DNA from: Hymenobacter sp. DG25B
GTDB lineage: Bacteria; Bacteroidota; Bacteroidia; Cytophagales; Hymenobacteraceae
Assembly (NCBI RefSeq): GCF_000801315.1
Contig: NZ_CP010054.1
Location: forward strand, 3,782,001-3,846,000
Length of the DNA: 64,000 nt
Direction: 5' to 3'
Part shown: positions 35,201 to 41,992 of the stretch, one piece after another
Layout of the letters: every line of letters begins with the position of its first letter
Position numbering within the stretch: the first letter of the stretch is position 1
Notes under the pieces: generated by a model
Databases searched by the model: none
The model's input: only the letters and a program-made list of their open reading frames with translations
Told to the model about the DNA's origin: nothing
Position numbers and translations under genes: made by a program

Positions 35201-35792
35201 CTTTGAGACCTACCACCAGATTCTGGACGAGGCGGTGCAGGAGCTGAAGGAAACCGAGTTCCGCGACCTGTTCCTCGGCGACCCTACCCAGCGCCTGCAG
35301 GAAGCCGCCGCCACCAAAGGACCCAAGGAGTGCAACATTGAAACCGACCTGCAAATCCTGATTCCCGACCACTACGTGAGCAACGTCTCGGAGCGCCTGC
35401 AGCTGTATAGCAAGCTGGACCGCGTGAAAGGCCCCGAGGAGCTGCGCAAGCTGGTGGCTGGCATTGTGGACCGCTTTGGGCCGCTACCCCAGGAAGTGGA
35501 ACAGCTGGCCGACATTGTGCGCCTGCGCTGGCAGGCCTGTCAGGTGGGCTTTGAGAAGCTCACGCTGAAGAAAAACCTCATGAAAGGCTTTATCCCGGCC
35601 ACCAACAACGAGGCCTTCTTCCAGGGCGACGTCTTCGGCAACGTGCTCAGCTACGTGCAAACCCACCCCCGCTCGGCCAGCATGAAAGAGCGCAAAGAGC
35701 AGCTGATTATCTCCTTCGAGGAAGTGAAAAGCGTGCAGGCGGCCAAGCGGATTCTGAGTGAGCTGGGGAGTGAGGAGAAGGTGGGGGTGTAG
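32268..35792 (+). CDS. mfd: Transcription-repair coupling factor Mfd
   Basis: 1174-residue DNA translocase that removes stalled RNA polymerase at lesions and recruits UvrA. The UvrB-like N-terminal part (about 1-330) contains [13 protein letters not shown] and [31 protein letters not shown]. The RNA-polymerase-interacting domain is about 480-560 ([20 protein letters not shown]). The RecG-like motor has Walker A GDVGFGKT (635-642), DEEQ at 736-739, [15 protein letters not shown] and QMRGRVGRS. The C-terminal TRCF domain ends the protein. The start must be TTG 32268: an in-frame TAG at 32253 closes the frame upstream and no ATG/GTG precedes conserved sequence. No terminator follows before the AT-rich ATPase gene. 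Confidence 0.96.
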   Translation: [1174 protein letters not shown]

Positions 35793-35950
35793 GGATTATG
35801 TCCATTCGCAGGGGTGACATTTTATTGAATTTCAGCATGTCATTTAAGAATCTATCCCATTAAGTAACATAAGTTACCATGAGCTGCTTATCGTTGATTA
35901 CCTAAAAATATTCATTAATATGCAGGGTTTTAACATTAACCCAACTAACT
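35793..35950. other. AT-rich junction between mfd and the ATPase-TOPRIM gene
   Basis: Composition changes sharply from GC-rich to AT-rich soon after the mfd stop. TGACAT (35815-35820) is inverted at 35837-35842, GTAAC-ATAA-GTTAC forms a small palindrome near 35865-35880, and GGGTT (35925-35929) is inverted at 35938-35942, just before the ATG at 35951. The last could be an operator. No clear TAnnTTTG box was found. Confidence 0.35.
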
Positions 35951-38071
35951 ATGGTAGCCTTTTTCAAAAAAGAAAATAATGTTTATTATTTCGATAATGA
36001 ATCAGAAGACGCTTTTGAAGGATTTAGATTTGAAAGCTATATGAATATGGTCTACTTTACGCCTATCAACAAAGTAAATATACTAATAGGAGCGAATAAT
36101 TCTGGCAAGAGTAGATTCATGCGCGCCATTATAAAAAACAATTCAATAATTACAACAAATGAAAATAGCATTATCAACAAACTTAAACAATTATCTGACC
36201 TCGCAAGGAAAGCTGAGGATATTTTACCAAACGAAGTATTTCTAAATTTTCAAACAACAGCAAGAGTAGAAATAACTGATCAAATTATTATTAACGAAAG
36301 TCACAAAAGACTATTACTACGCAATAGAGAGCCACAAGATTATCCAATAAGCAGAGAATCAGTTATTAATAGTATAAAACATATTACTAGTTCATTTTAT
36401 ACAATGAGAGGCGCGGGCCTTAAAGCCGGAATTACACTCCAATCTGACATATTGATAATAGCTTATAATATATATATTTTAAACAAAGACAAAGTTGAAA
36501 AATGGGGCATATTTCCATTTGAAGGATTATCAAAAACATTGTCTTATGAAATATTTGATGATTCCGAAGAGATAATAAATTTATTACAAGAAATATCTTC
36601 TGTTTCATCAGAAATTGCTGATATAAAAATAAATAACGATATATTAAACAAGATCTACATTCCTATATTAAGATCAGCACGAACACTTCACACCTCCAAT
36701 CTGGTAAGTTCCGATATTGACAAAAGCGTATTAAACGATACAATTTCATCAATATTCAAATTTACAATAGCGCAAGACTACTCACTTCCATTGAATGACA
36801 CTAACCTACAGATTGAAACTGGACTAAATTTATTCTCTTTAATAAAAGACGCAAATAATTCATTACAACACGCGAGAAGACCTTTTAAAGCATTTGTTAA
36901 TTTTATTTCTATCAATTTTTTTAATGGAAAACATGTTGAATTAATTGCACCACCAGCAGAAGGAATAGAGAGAGAAAATATTGCCGTAGAAATAGAAGAT
37001 GAAGAACGCCCGATACAATATTTAGGAGACGGAGTGCAATCATTATTGATAATGCTCTATCCTATATTTACAGCAAAGCCTAATTCATGGATCTTTATAG
37101 AAGAGCCAGAAACACATCTACACCCAGGATTACAAAGAATTTTTTTAGAAACAATTATTAACGACCCAACCATTATAAGTAAAAATTTGACTATATTTTT
37201 CACCACACATTCAAATCACCTTTTATCTGTAAGTCTAGAAGAAAAACAAGACATAAACATATTCACTTTTGAAAAAATAAAAATAGATAACAAAAGTGTA
37301 TGTGATATAAGAGCTGTTAAATCAAAAGATCTAACGATATTAAACAAACTAGAAGTACACAACTCCTCTGTATTCATTTCAAATTGTTCTATATGGGTTG
37401 AAGGACCAACTGACAGAATATATTTTCGTATTTATCTTAATAATTATATAAAAAAATATAAAAAGCCAATCATACATGAAGATTTACATTATTCGTTTTT
37501 AGAATATGCCGGATCTAATTTATCACATTATATATTCCAAGAAACGGAAGATGACGATATGTTAGAAAATGAAAAACTAATTAAGACTATTAATGCTTTA
37601 TCAATAGCAAATAGAATTATTTTAATTTCCGATTCTGACTCAGGAAAAGAAAAAAAGCATGAAAATCTTAAAAAGCAAATCAGCAAAAATTTCTCCTATT
37701 ATAGAATACCTGTCCGAGAAGTAGAAAATCTTTTATCACCAAAATCTCTATCAGATATTATCCCAAAAGCAATTAAAAAAATACGCCCTGAAGACATGAA
37801 CCGAATTTCCTTTAATGAATCAGAATATAAAGATATTTATATGGGAAATTATCTAAAGAGCAAGCTTCCGATAGAAAAGTTACCTAAAGGGTTTACTGCT
37901 GAAAGCGGTACTCTAAGCACATTACACAAAAACAGCTTTGCTAAATATGCTTCAAATCATGTTTCCTGGGATGATATGACTGAAAGCGCACAAGATTTAG
38001 CAAAAGAGCTTTATACTTTCATCAGTAAACACAACTATATAGATCATGATGATGAATTACAGATAACCTAA
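35951..38071 (+). CDS. OLD/PARIS-like fused AAA ATPase-TOPRIM protein, candidate phage-defence nuclease
   Basis: 706 residues. The N-terminal ABC-type ATPase (AAA_15/21-like) has Walker A GANNSGKS at 47-54, a signature-like LGDGVQSLL at 358-366, Walker B IFIEEPETHLHP (381-392) and the H-loop FFTTHSNHLL (416-425). The C-terminal part has TOPRIM-like acidic motifs: WVEGPTDRIYF with E484 and D488, and LISDSDS with D561 and D563, followed by REVENLLSP (589-597), a block also seen in DUF4435 proteins. OLD nucleases and the PARIS pair AriA/AriB use these parts; here both are in one chain. Base composition is far more AT-rich than all neighbours, which points to recent transfer. There is no second gene next to it, so it may act alone. 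Defence activity is inferred, not shown. Confidence 0.85.
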   Translation: MVAFFKKENNVYYFDNESEDAFEGFRFESYMNMVYFTPINKVNILIGANNSGKSRFMRAIIKNNSIITTNENSIINKLKQLSDLARKAEDILPNEVFLNFQTTARVEITDQIIINESHKRLLLRNREPQDYPISRESVINSIKHITSSFYTMRGAGLKAGITLQSDILIIAYNIYILNKDKVEKWGIFPFEGLSKTLSYEIFDDSEEIINLLQEISSVSSEIADIKINNDILNKIYIPILRSARTLHTSNLVSSDIDKSVLNDTISSIFKFTIAQDYSLPLNDTNLQIETGLNLFSLIKDANNSLQHARRPFKAFVNFISINFFNGKHVELIAPPAEGIERENIAVEIEDEERPIQYLGDGVQSLLIMLYPIFTAKPNSWIFIEEPETHLHPGLQRIFLETIINDPTIISKNLTIFFTTHSNHLLSVSLEEKQDINIFTFEKIKIDNKSVCDIRAVKSKDLTILNKLEVHNSSVFISNCSIWVEGPTDRIYFRIYLNNYIKKYKKPIIHEDLHYSFLEYAGSNLSHYIFQETEDDDMLENEKLIKTINALSIANRIILISDSDSGKEKKHENLKKQISKNFSYYRIPVREVENLLSPKSLSDIIPKAIKKIRPEDMNRISFNESEYKDIYMGNYLKSKLPIEKLPKGFTAESGTLSTLHKNSFAKYASNHVSWDDMTESAQDLAKELYTFISKHNYIDHDDELQIT

Positions 38072-38091
38072 TACTAACTGGCACAAATCCC

Positions 38092-38137
38092 TGCGCCGGC
38101 CCGCTTCACCCCCGAAGCCGGCCGGCGCAACTTTTTT
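38092..38137 (+). terminator. GC-rich terminator after the AT-rich gene
   Basis: TGCGCCGGC (38092-38100) is perfectly inverted at 38121-38129, with an inner GCTTC/GAAGC stem, followed by ACTTTTTTT. It is GC-rich like the host genome, unlike the gene it follows, and may originally have been the mfd terminator. Confidence 0.88.
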
Positions 38138-38216
38138 TCTGGCCCCTTTTGGGCGGCTTTTGCCGCATATTATTGATGTAAATAAGCTGTAAGTGCCACT
38201 ACCCTACCTCGCCCAT

Positions 38217-38289
38217 CTGGCGCGAGCTTGTAGCTCGTGCCCAGCCAGGAGGATGAGGTTGTACCTCATCTGCCGCAACGCGGCAAACC
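38217..38289. repeat. Composite hairpin repeat, copy 1 (left half)
   Basis: Three adjacent hairpins, each with a three-base loop: GGCGCGAGCT-TGT-AGCTCGTGCC (38219-38241), GATGAGGT-TGT-ACCTCATC (38252-38270) and TGCCGC-AAC-GCGGCA (38271-38285). The 41 bases 38249-38289 are identical to 40417-40457. The right half seen in the other copies is missing. Confidence 0.88.
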
Positions 38290-38313
38290 ATAACTGCCCC
38301 CGTTAATGCATAG

Positions 38314-38345
38314 AAAAGCCCGCCCTTCTAATGGGCGGGCTTTTT
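38314..38345 (-). terminator. Terminator of the SBBP-repeat protein gene
   Basis: AAAAGCCCGCCC is inverted after a 7-base loop, with flanking A- and T-runs, 33 bases beyond the stop of the gene at 38378-40072. Confidence 0.85.
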
Positions 38346-38377
38346 GTTTTTATGGAATGAGATGAGCCCGGAGCGGC

Positions 38378-40072
38378 TTAGTGCTGCACCTGCAGCCGCA
38401 ATTGGGTGGCTTGTCCATTGTGGAGCAGCCGGCAGGTATACAGGCCTTCGCTCAGGTTGGCCGTGGATAAGGGCAGCGTATGCCAGCCGGTAGCAGTGTT
38501 GGAAGCCAGTAGTTGCGTGGCTACCAGGATGCCCAGCTGGTTGTACACCCGCAGCTCAGCCGCGCCGGCCTGTGGCAGATAGTAGCGCAGCTGCACCTCA
38601 GCCCCGGCTGGGTTCGGGAAGGCTGCCAGCGCCAGCTGCACGGGGCGGGCACCCACTTCCAGCGGGGCCAGCGCCGCCATGTGCGGGCCGTTACCGTGGT
38701 TGGTTTTGCCGTATTTCAGCGTAACGTAATCAAACTGAAATTCGCCGGCTACAGAAGCGGAACCACTCACGTACACGTTGCCGGCGGGGTCTACGGCCAC
38801 GGAGCCGGCCCGGTCGGCGTGGGAGGCGGGGCCATTGAAGCGGGCGCGCCACTGCTCTTGGCCGGTGCGGCCGTCGTACATAAGCGTGACGATGTCCTCA
38901 TCGCCGCTGGTGTTGTCGCTGTTGTTGAAGACAGTGCCCGTCACGTACACGTTTCCGGCCATATCTACGTCGATGCCCGTGGCGGCGTCGTTGTAGCCCC
39001 CATCGTAGGTCGTGCGCCACAGCTCCTGCCCGGTGCGGGGGTCAAATTTTATGGTGAGGTAGTCGGAGTTGCTGCCGTTATACGATCCGCCGGTGAGGTA
39101 AAGGCCATTGAGCCGGCTCAGCGCCAGGCGGCCATCCCACCCGGCGGCGTCGGCTACCCAAAGCTGCTGGCCGGTGCGCCCGTTGTATTTCACGGTGGCA
39201 CTGCCGGTTACATATACGTCGCCGCGTACATCTACCACCATGTCGCCCGCATGGTCTTCCTGGTTGTTTGGGCCGTCGTAGCGGGATTCCCAGAGTGCCT
39301 GGCCGGTGCGCCCGTTGTATTTGATGGTCACGATGTCAAACAGCCCCTCGGAGCTGCTTTTGGCCGAGGTGCCAGTGACATACACATCCCCGCTCAAGCT
39401 CACGGCAATGGAGCTGGCAAAGTCGCCGAACCCGTAGGAGCTGTCGTAGAGCGTGGCCCAGAGCTGCTGGCCAGTGCGGCCGTCGTACTTCACGGTGGCG
39501 TAGTCGTAGAAGTCGCCGTTGGAGGATGACCCGGTCACGTAAACGTTGCCCAATAGGTCGAGGGCAATGTCGGTGGGCTGGTCGTCGTAATCAGCAGGGC
39601 CATTGTAGCGCGCCGCCCAGAGTTGCTCCCCCGTGCGGCCATCGTACTTCACAATGGCGTAGTCGGCAATAAAGAACGCGCTGCTCATTGAGTAGCCGGT
39701 TACGTACACGTCGCCGCGCGCGTCTACCGCAATAGCGCGGGCCTGGTCGTCGCTGTCGGCGGGGCCGTTGTAGCGCGCCTTCCAGAGCTCCTTTCCCGTG
39801 CGCCGATCATACTTGACGGTGGCAAAATCGGCGTAGCCGTTGCCCGGATTAGCGGAGCTCCCCGTCACGTACACATCCCCATTCCGGCTTAGCGCCAGGA
39901 GGCCGCCAAAGTCGTAGCTATCAGCCGGGCCGTTGTAGTAGGAAACCCAGGTTGCGGAAAGGGCGGGCACCTTTTTACTCCCCGCGGTGCGGGTAGTGGG
40001 CGTGGCCTGGGCTCCTTCGGGCAGCAGCAGCAGCATACCAATCAGCAGATAGGGAATACCGGATAATTTCAT
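38378..40072 (-). CDS. T9SS-exported SBBP-repeat (beta-propeller-like) protein
   Basis: 564 residues from ATG 40072 (signal peptide MKLSGIPYLLIGMLLLLPEGAQA); the frame extends to 40129 but that part is not signal-like. The body holds about eight to nine repeats of ~50 residues with the core GDVYVTGSS ... DYATVKYDGRTGQQLW ... YNGPADYDD, the SBBP (beta-propeller) repeat. Such repeats form a propeller, often used for surface binding; no catalytic residues are evident. The tail LALAAFPNPAGAEVQLRYYL ... LSEGLYTCRLL is a T9SS type A sorting domain, so it should be secreted through the SprA system and attached or released outside. It lies in the accessory part of the window between copies 1 and 2 of the hairpin repeat. 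Confidence 0.9.
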   Translation of the reverse strand: MKLSGIPYLLIGMLLLLPEGAQATPTTRTAGSKKVPALSATWVSYYNGPADSYDFGGLLALSRNGDVYVTGSSANPGNGYADFATVKYDRRTGKELWKARYNGPADSDDQARAIAVDARGDVYVTGYSMSSAFFIADYAIVKYDGRTGEQLWAARYNGPADYDDQPTDIALDLLGNVYVTGSSSNGDFYDYATVKYDGRTGQQLWATLYDSSYGFGDFASSIAVSLSGDVYVTGTSAKSSSEGLFDIVTIKYNGRTGQALWESRYDGPNNQEDHAGDMVVDVRGDVYVTGSATVKYNGRTGQQLWVADAAGWDGRLALSRLNGLYLTGGSYNGSNSDYLTIKFDPRTGQELWRTTYDGGYNDAATGIDVDMAGNVYVTGTVFNNSDNTSGDEDIVTLMYDGRTGQEQWRARFNGPASHADRAGSVAVDPAGNVYVSGSASVAGEFQFDYVTLKYGKTNHGNGPHMAALAPLEVGARPVQLALAAFPNPAGAEVQLRYYLPQAGAAELRVYNQLGILVATQLLASNTATGWHTLPLSTANLSEGLYTCRLLHNGQATQLRLQVQH

Positions 40073-40716
40073 TGTAAAAGAGAATCTAAACGTAACTTCT
40101 CCCAGACGTGCATAGCACCTGGGAGGCATGTTTACATTATCAGACGGCCGCTGCTGGTTGGCGCGTATACCGTTGCCAACCCTACAGCAGTAACGCAGCA
40201 GGCAAGTCCAGCTTGCCCGGCTGCAACAGGTGGGTTAAGGATGCAGTAATAAAATTATATAAAATAACTTATAATAATTATGGCTTAAATCATTGGCTTA
40301 TAAAAACCAAGGCAAAGTTTATAAACGCCGGATAGCGTAGTCCCGGATCTACTTTTTATTGGATTTACCTCCTCAACTGACGCGGGTTTAGCGTAGCGTA
40401 ACTGGTGACCAGCTTTGAGGATGAGGTTGTACCTCATCTGCCGCAACGCGGCAAACCGGAGCTACCAAACTGGCTAATAAAGGGAGGCGCAGCCTCCCAG
40501 CAACGAAGGCACGAGCTACCAGCTCGCGCCAGTGAGGCGTGTAAGAAATGGTCGGTCAGGTAACAATGAGTAGGCGAACGGTAGGCGTTGAGGGGCTTAT
40601 GTTCCGTATACTGCTTGCCACAGCTACCCCGGTTCGGTTGCCATCCGGCCTACCTTACCTTATTGGGTAGCACCTACTAAATTGCCTTGCTTTTGAACCA
40701 ACATTCCTCCCTGATC
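40073..40716. other. Intergenic region with hairpin repeat copy 2
   Basis: No gene is supported. An AT-rich stretch (about 40240-40335) precedes repeat copy 2 (40417-40532). Between 40600 and 40716 lies the leader of the cupin gene, with TGCTTTTG at 40688-40695 as a weak -7-like box (second base not A). Confidence 0.4.
40417..40532. repeat. Composite hairpin repeat, copy 2
   Basis: Four hairpins with three-base loops in order: GATGAGGT-TGT-ACCTCATC (40420-40438), TGCCGC-AAC-GCGGCA (40439-40453), GGGAGGC-GCA-GCCTCCC (40482-40498) and GGCACGAGCT-ACC-AGCTCGCGCC (40508-40530). The last is the inverted counterpart of the first hairpin of copy 1, so the complete element has inverted ends. The left-end hairpin is lost here. 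Confidence 0.88.
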
Positions 40717-41115
40717 ATGCACATACTATCCTCTCTTCCGTCTTTGCACCAAACGGCGGCTTCCCTGACCGAGTACTGGTCCCCGCGCGTAGTGGCTGAA
40801 TTTGAAGACTCTTATGTGAAAGTGGCCAAAGTGCATGGTTCTCTGGCCTGGCACAGTCATGAGCAGGAAGATGAAGTCTTTTTTATTCTAAAGGGCCACT
40901 TACGCATCGAACTCGAAACCGGAGCCGTTGAGTTGCCAGAAGGCGCCTTGTACGTAGTGCCAAAGGGCGTACGGCATAACCCCGTGGCGGAGCAGGAGTG
41001 CCACATTATGTTGATAGAAAAAAAATCAACCCTGCACACCGGTAGCGAGGTGACCGAGAAAACACGTTCACTGGCTGATCAGCTACGGCCATTAGCCACC
41101 GGTAGCCTCCAGTAG
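40717..41115 (+). CDS. Cupin-domain protein
   Basis: 132-residue single-domain cupin from ATG 40717 (MHILSSLPSLHQ). Cupin motif 1 is VHGSLAWHSHEQEDEVFFILKG, with the metal ligands H-x-H and E present, and motif 2 is VPKGVRHNPVAEQECHIMLIE with the last histidine. The barrel is complete, so a metal-binding site is likely; many such small cupins are mannose-6-phosphate-isomerase-like or dioxygenase-like, and the function is not known. An alternative TTG start at 40687 would add ten residues without domain value. The gene lies between copies 2 and 3 of the hairpin repeat. Confidence 0.9.
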   Translation: MHILSSLPSLHQTAASLTEYWSPRVVAEFEDSYVKVAKVHGSLAWHSHEQEDEVFFILKGHLRIELETGAVELPEGALYVVPKGVRHNPVAEQECHIMLIEKKSTLHTGSEVTEKTRSLADQLRPLATGSLQ

Positions 41116-41164
41116 CCCTGGCCCTGGCCGGAAACACTGGAAGCTGGCCGACTGATTCTCCCGT

Positions 41165-41311
41165 CTGGCGCGTGCTTATCGCTCGTGCCCGGCCAGCAGG
41201 ATGAGGTTGTCCCTCATCGGCCGCAACGCGCCAAGCTGACTTTGCACTGGGTAGCCTACCGGTTGAGGCACAGCCTCACCTCCAGTAAGACACGAGCTAC
41301 AGGCTCGCGTC
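41165..41311. repeat. Composite hairpin repeat, copy 3 (full length, degenerate)
   Basis: All five hairpin positions are present in order: left end CTGGCGCG...CTCGTGCC (41165-41188, eroded), GATGAGG...CCTCATC (41200-41218), GGCCGCAACGCGCC (41219-41232), TGAGGC-ACA-GCCTCA (41264-41278) and GACACGAGCT-ACA-GGCTCGCGTC (41289-41311). The copy has several substitutions, which suggests it is the oldest of the three. Confidence 0.82.
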
Positions 41312-41344
41312 AATTAGTGTACCTGAGCGGGGCAGCCGTGCACG

Positions 41345-41680
41345 CTACTCCCCATACAACGTCAGGCAGTGCGTATCGGTGGGAGCGGCCAGCTCGGTGG
41401 TAATGGTGGCGTGGTGCCGGAGCAGCAACGCAGCCAGCGCGGGCAGGCTGCCGGCGCGTAGCAACAGTACCTTGGGCGGGGCGCCGTAGAGGGTACTCAG
41501 CTCCAGAAAATCCTCGTCGTGCGTTACAATGATAAACCCGTGCTGACGGACGTAGTCCCATATCAGGCGGTCGGTTTTACCCAGCAGGCCCAGACGCCGC
41601 ACCTGCTCTGAGCCGGGAAAGGCTTCGGCCAGCAGGGCTACCACGCGGCAGGAGAGATTCTCGTCGAAGAGCAGCTTCAT
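41345..41680 (-). CDS. DUF5615-family PIN-like toxin
   Basis: 111-residue PIN-like protein of the DUF5615 family, from ATG 41680. It begins MKLLFDENLSCRVVALLAEAFPG with the acidic D-E-N motif typical of the family, then VRRLGLLGKTDRLIWDYVRQHGFIIVTHDEDFLELS, where D and the H-D-x-D-F block make up the rest of the likely metal site. Such proteins are thought to be ribonuclease toxins. Its ATG overlaps the stop of the upstream DUF433 gene (ATGA at 41677-41680), which is the normal arrangement of this toxin-antitoxin type. The pair sits directly beside hairpin repeat copy 3. Confidence 0.88.
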   Translation of the reverse strand: MKLLFDENLSCRVVALLAEAFPGSEQVRRLGLLGKTDRLIWDYVRQHGFIIVTHDEDFLELSTLYGAPPKVLLLRAGSLPALAALLLRHHATITTELAAPTDTHCLTLYGE

Positions 41681-41904
41681 CCCGCAATGCGCAGGTGTCG
41701 TTCCCGGTCGGCGGCGTAGAGCAGGCAGGCCTGAATCTGCTGCCGGGTCAGCTCCGGAAAGTCCTCCAGAATTTCCGGTATCGTCTGGCCGTTGCCCAGC
41801 CAGCCCAGTACATCGGCCACGCTGATGCGGGTGCCTTTGATGCACGGGCGGCCGAAGCGCACTTCGGGGTTAATGGAGAGGTAAGAATAGTAGTCCATAT
41901 GCAC
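41677..41904 (-). CDS. DUF433-family antitoxin
   Basis: 75-residue DUF433 protein (MHMDYYSYLSINPEVRFGRPCIKGTRISVADVLGWL...). The family signature is G-R-P-x-I-x-G-T-R-I-S-V followed by a winged-helix-like DNA-binding segment (VLGWLGNGQTIPEILEDFPELTRQQIQACL). It is the antitoxin and probable autoregulator of the DUF5615 gene, with which it overlaps by four bases. A second ATG two codons later (41898) is an equally possible start. A T9SS/SBBP gene and cupin gene lie beyond the repeats; the GAF gene is upstream on the same strand, 88 bases away from its (frameshift-extended) end. Confidence 0.9.
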   Translation of the reverse strand: MHMDYYSYLSINPEVRFGRPCIKGTRISVADVLGWLGNGQTIPEILEDFPELTRQQIQACLLYAADRERHLRIAG

Positions 41905-41992
41905 AGGGCGTTTCTCAAAGTTTTAGAAAAAAATGGCATCTGTTGCATGTGGCCCCAACTGCTCTACGTTGCCGCACTAACAGCAAACCGGC

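Noticed and set aside
33699..35372. Long open frame opposite mfd
   Set aside because: Antisense to well-conserved mfd motifs, with biased H/V/G composition; no promoter or independent start.
35951..38071. Gabija or classical two-gene PARIS system
   Set aside because: No UvrD-like helicase (GajB) or separate DUF4435 gene is next to it; the TOPRIM-like part is in the same chain.
40108..40335. Short open frame in the AT-rich spacer after the SBBP gene
   Set aside because: It overlaps the 5' end of the SBBP gene region, has no protein-like pattern and is not followed by related genes.
38217..41311. CRISPR array
   Set aside because: The repeats are three irregular copies far apart, without spacers of even length and without cas genes.
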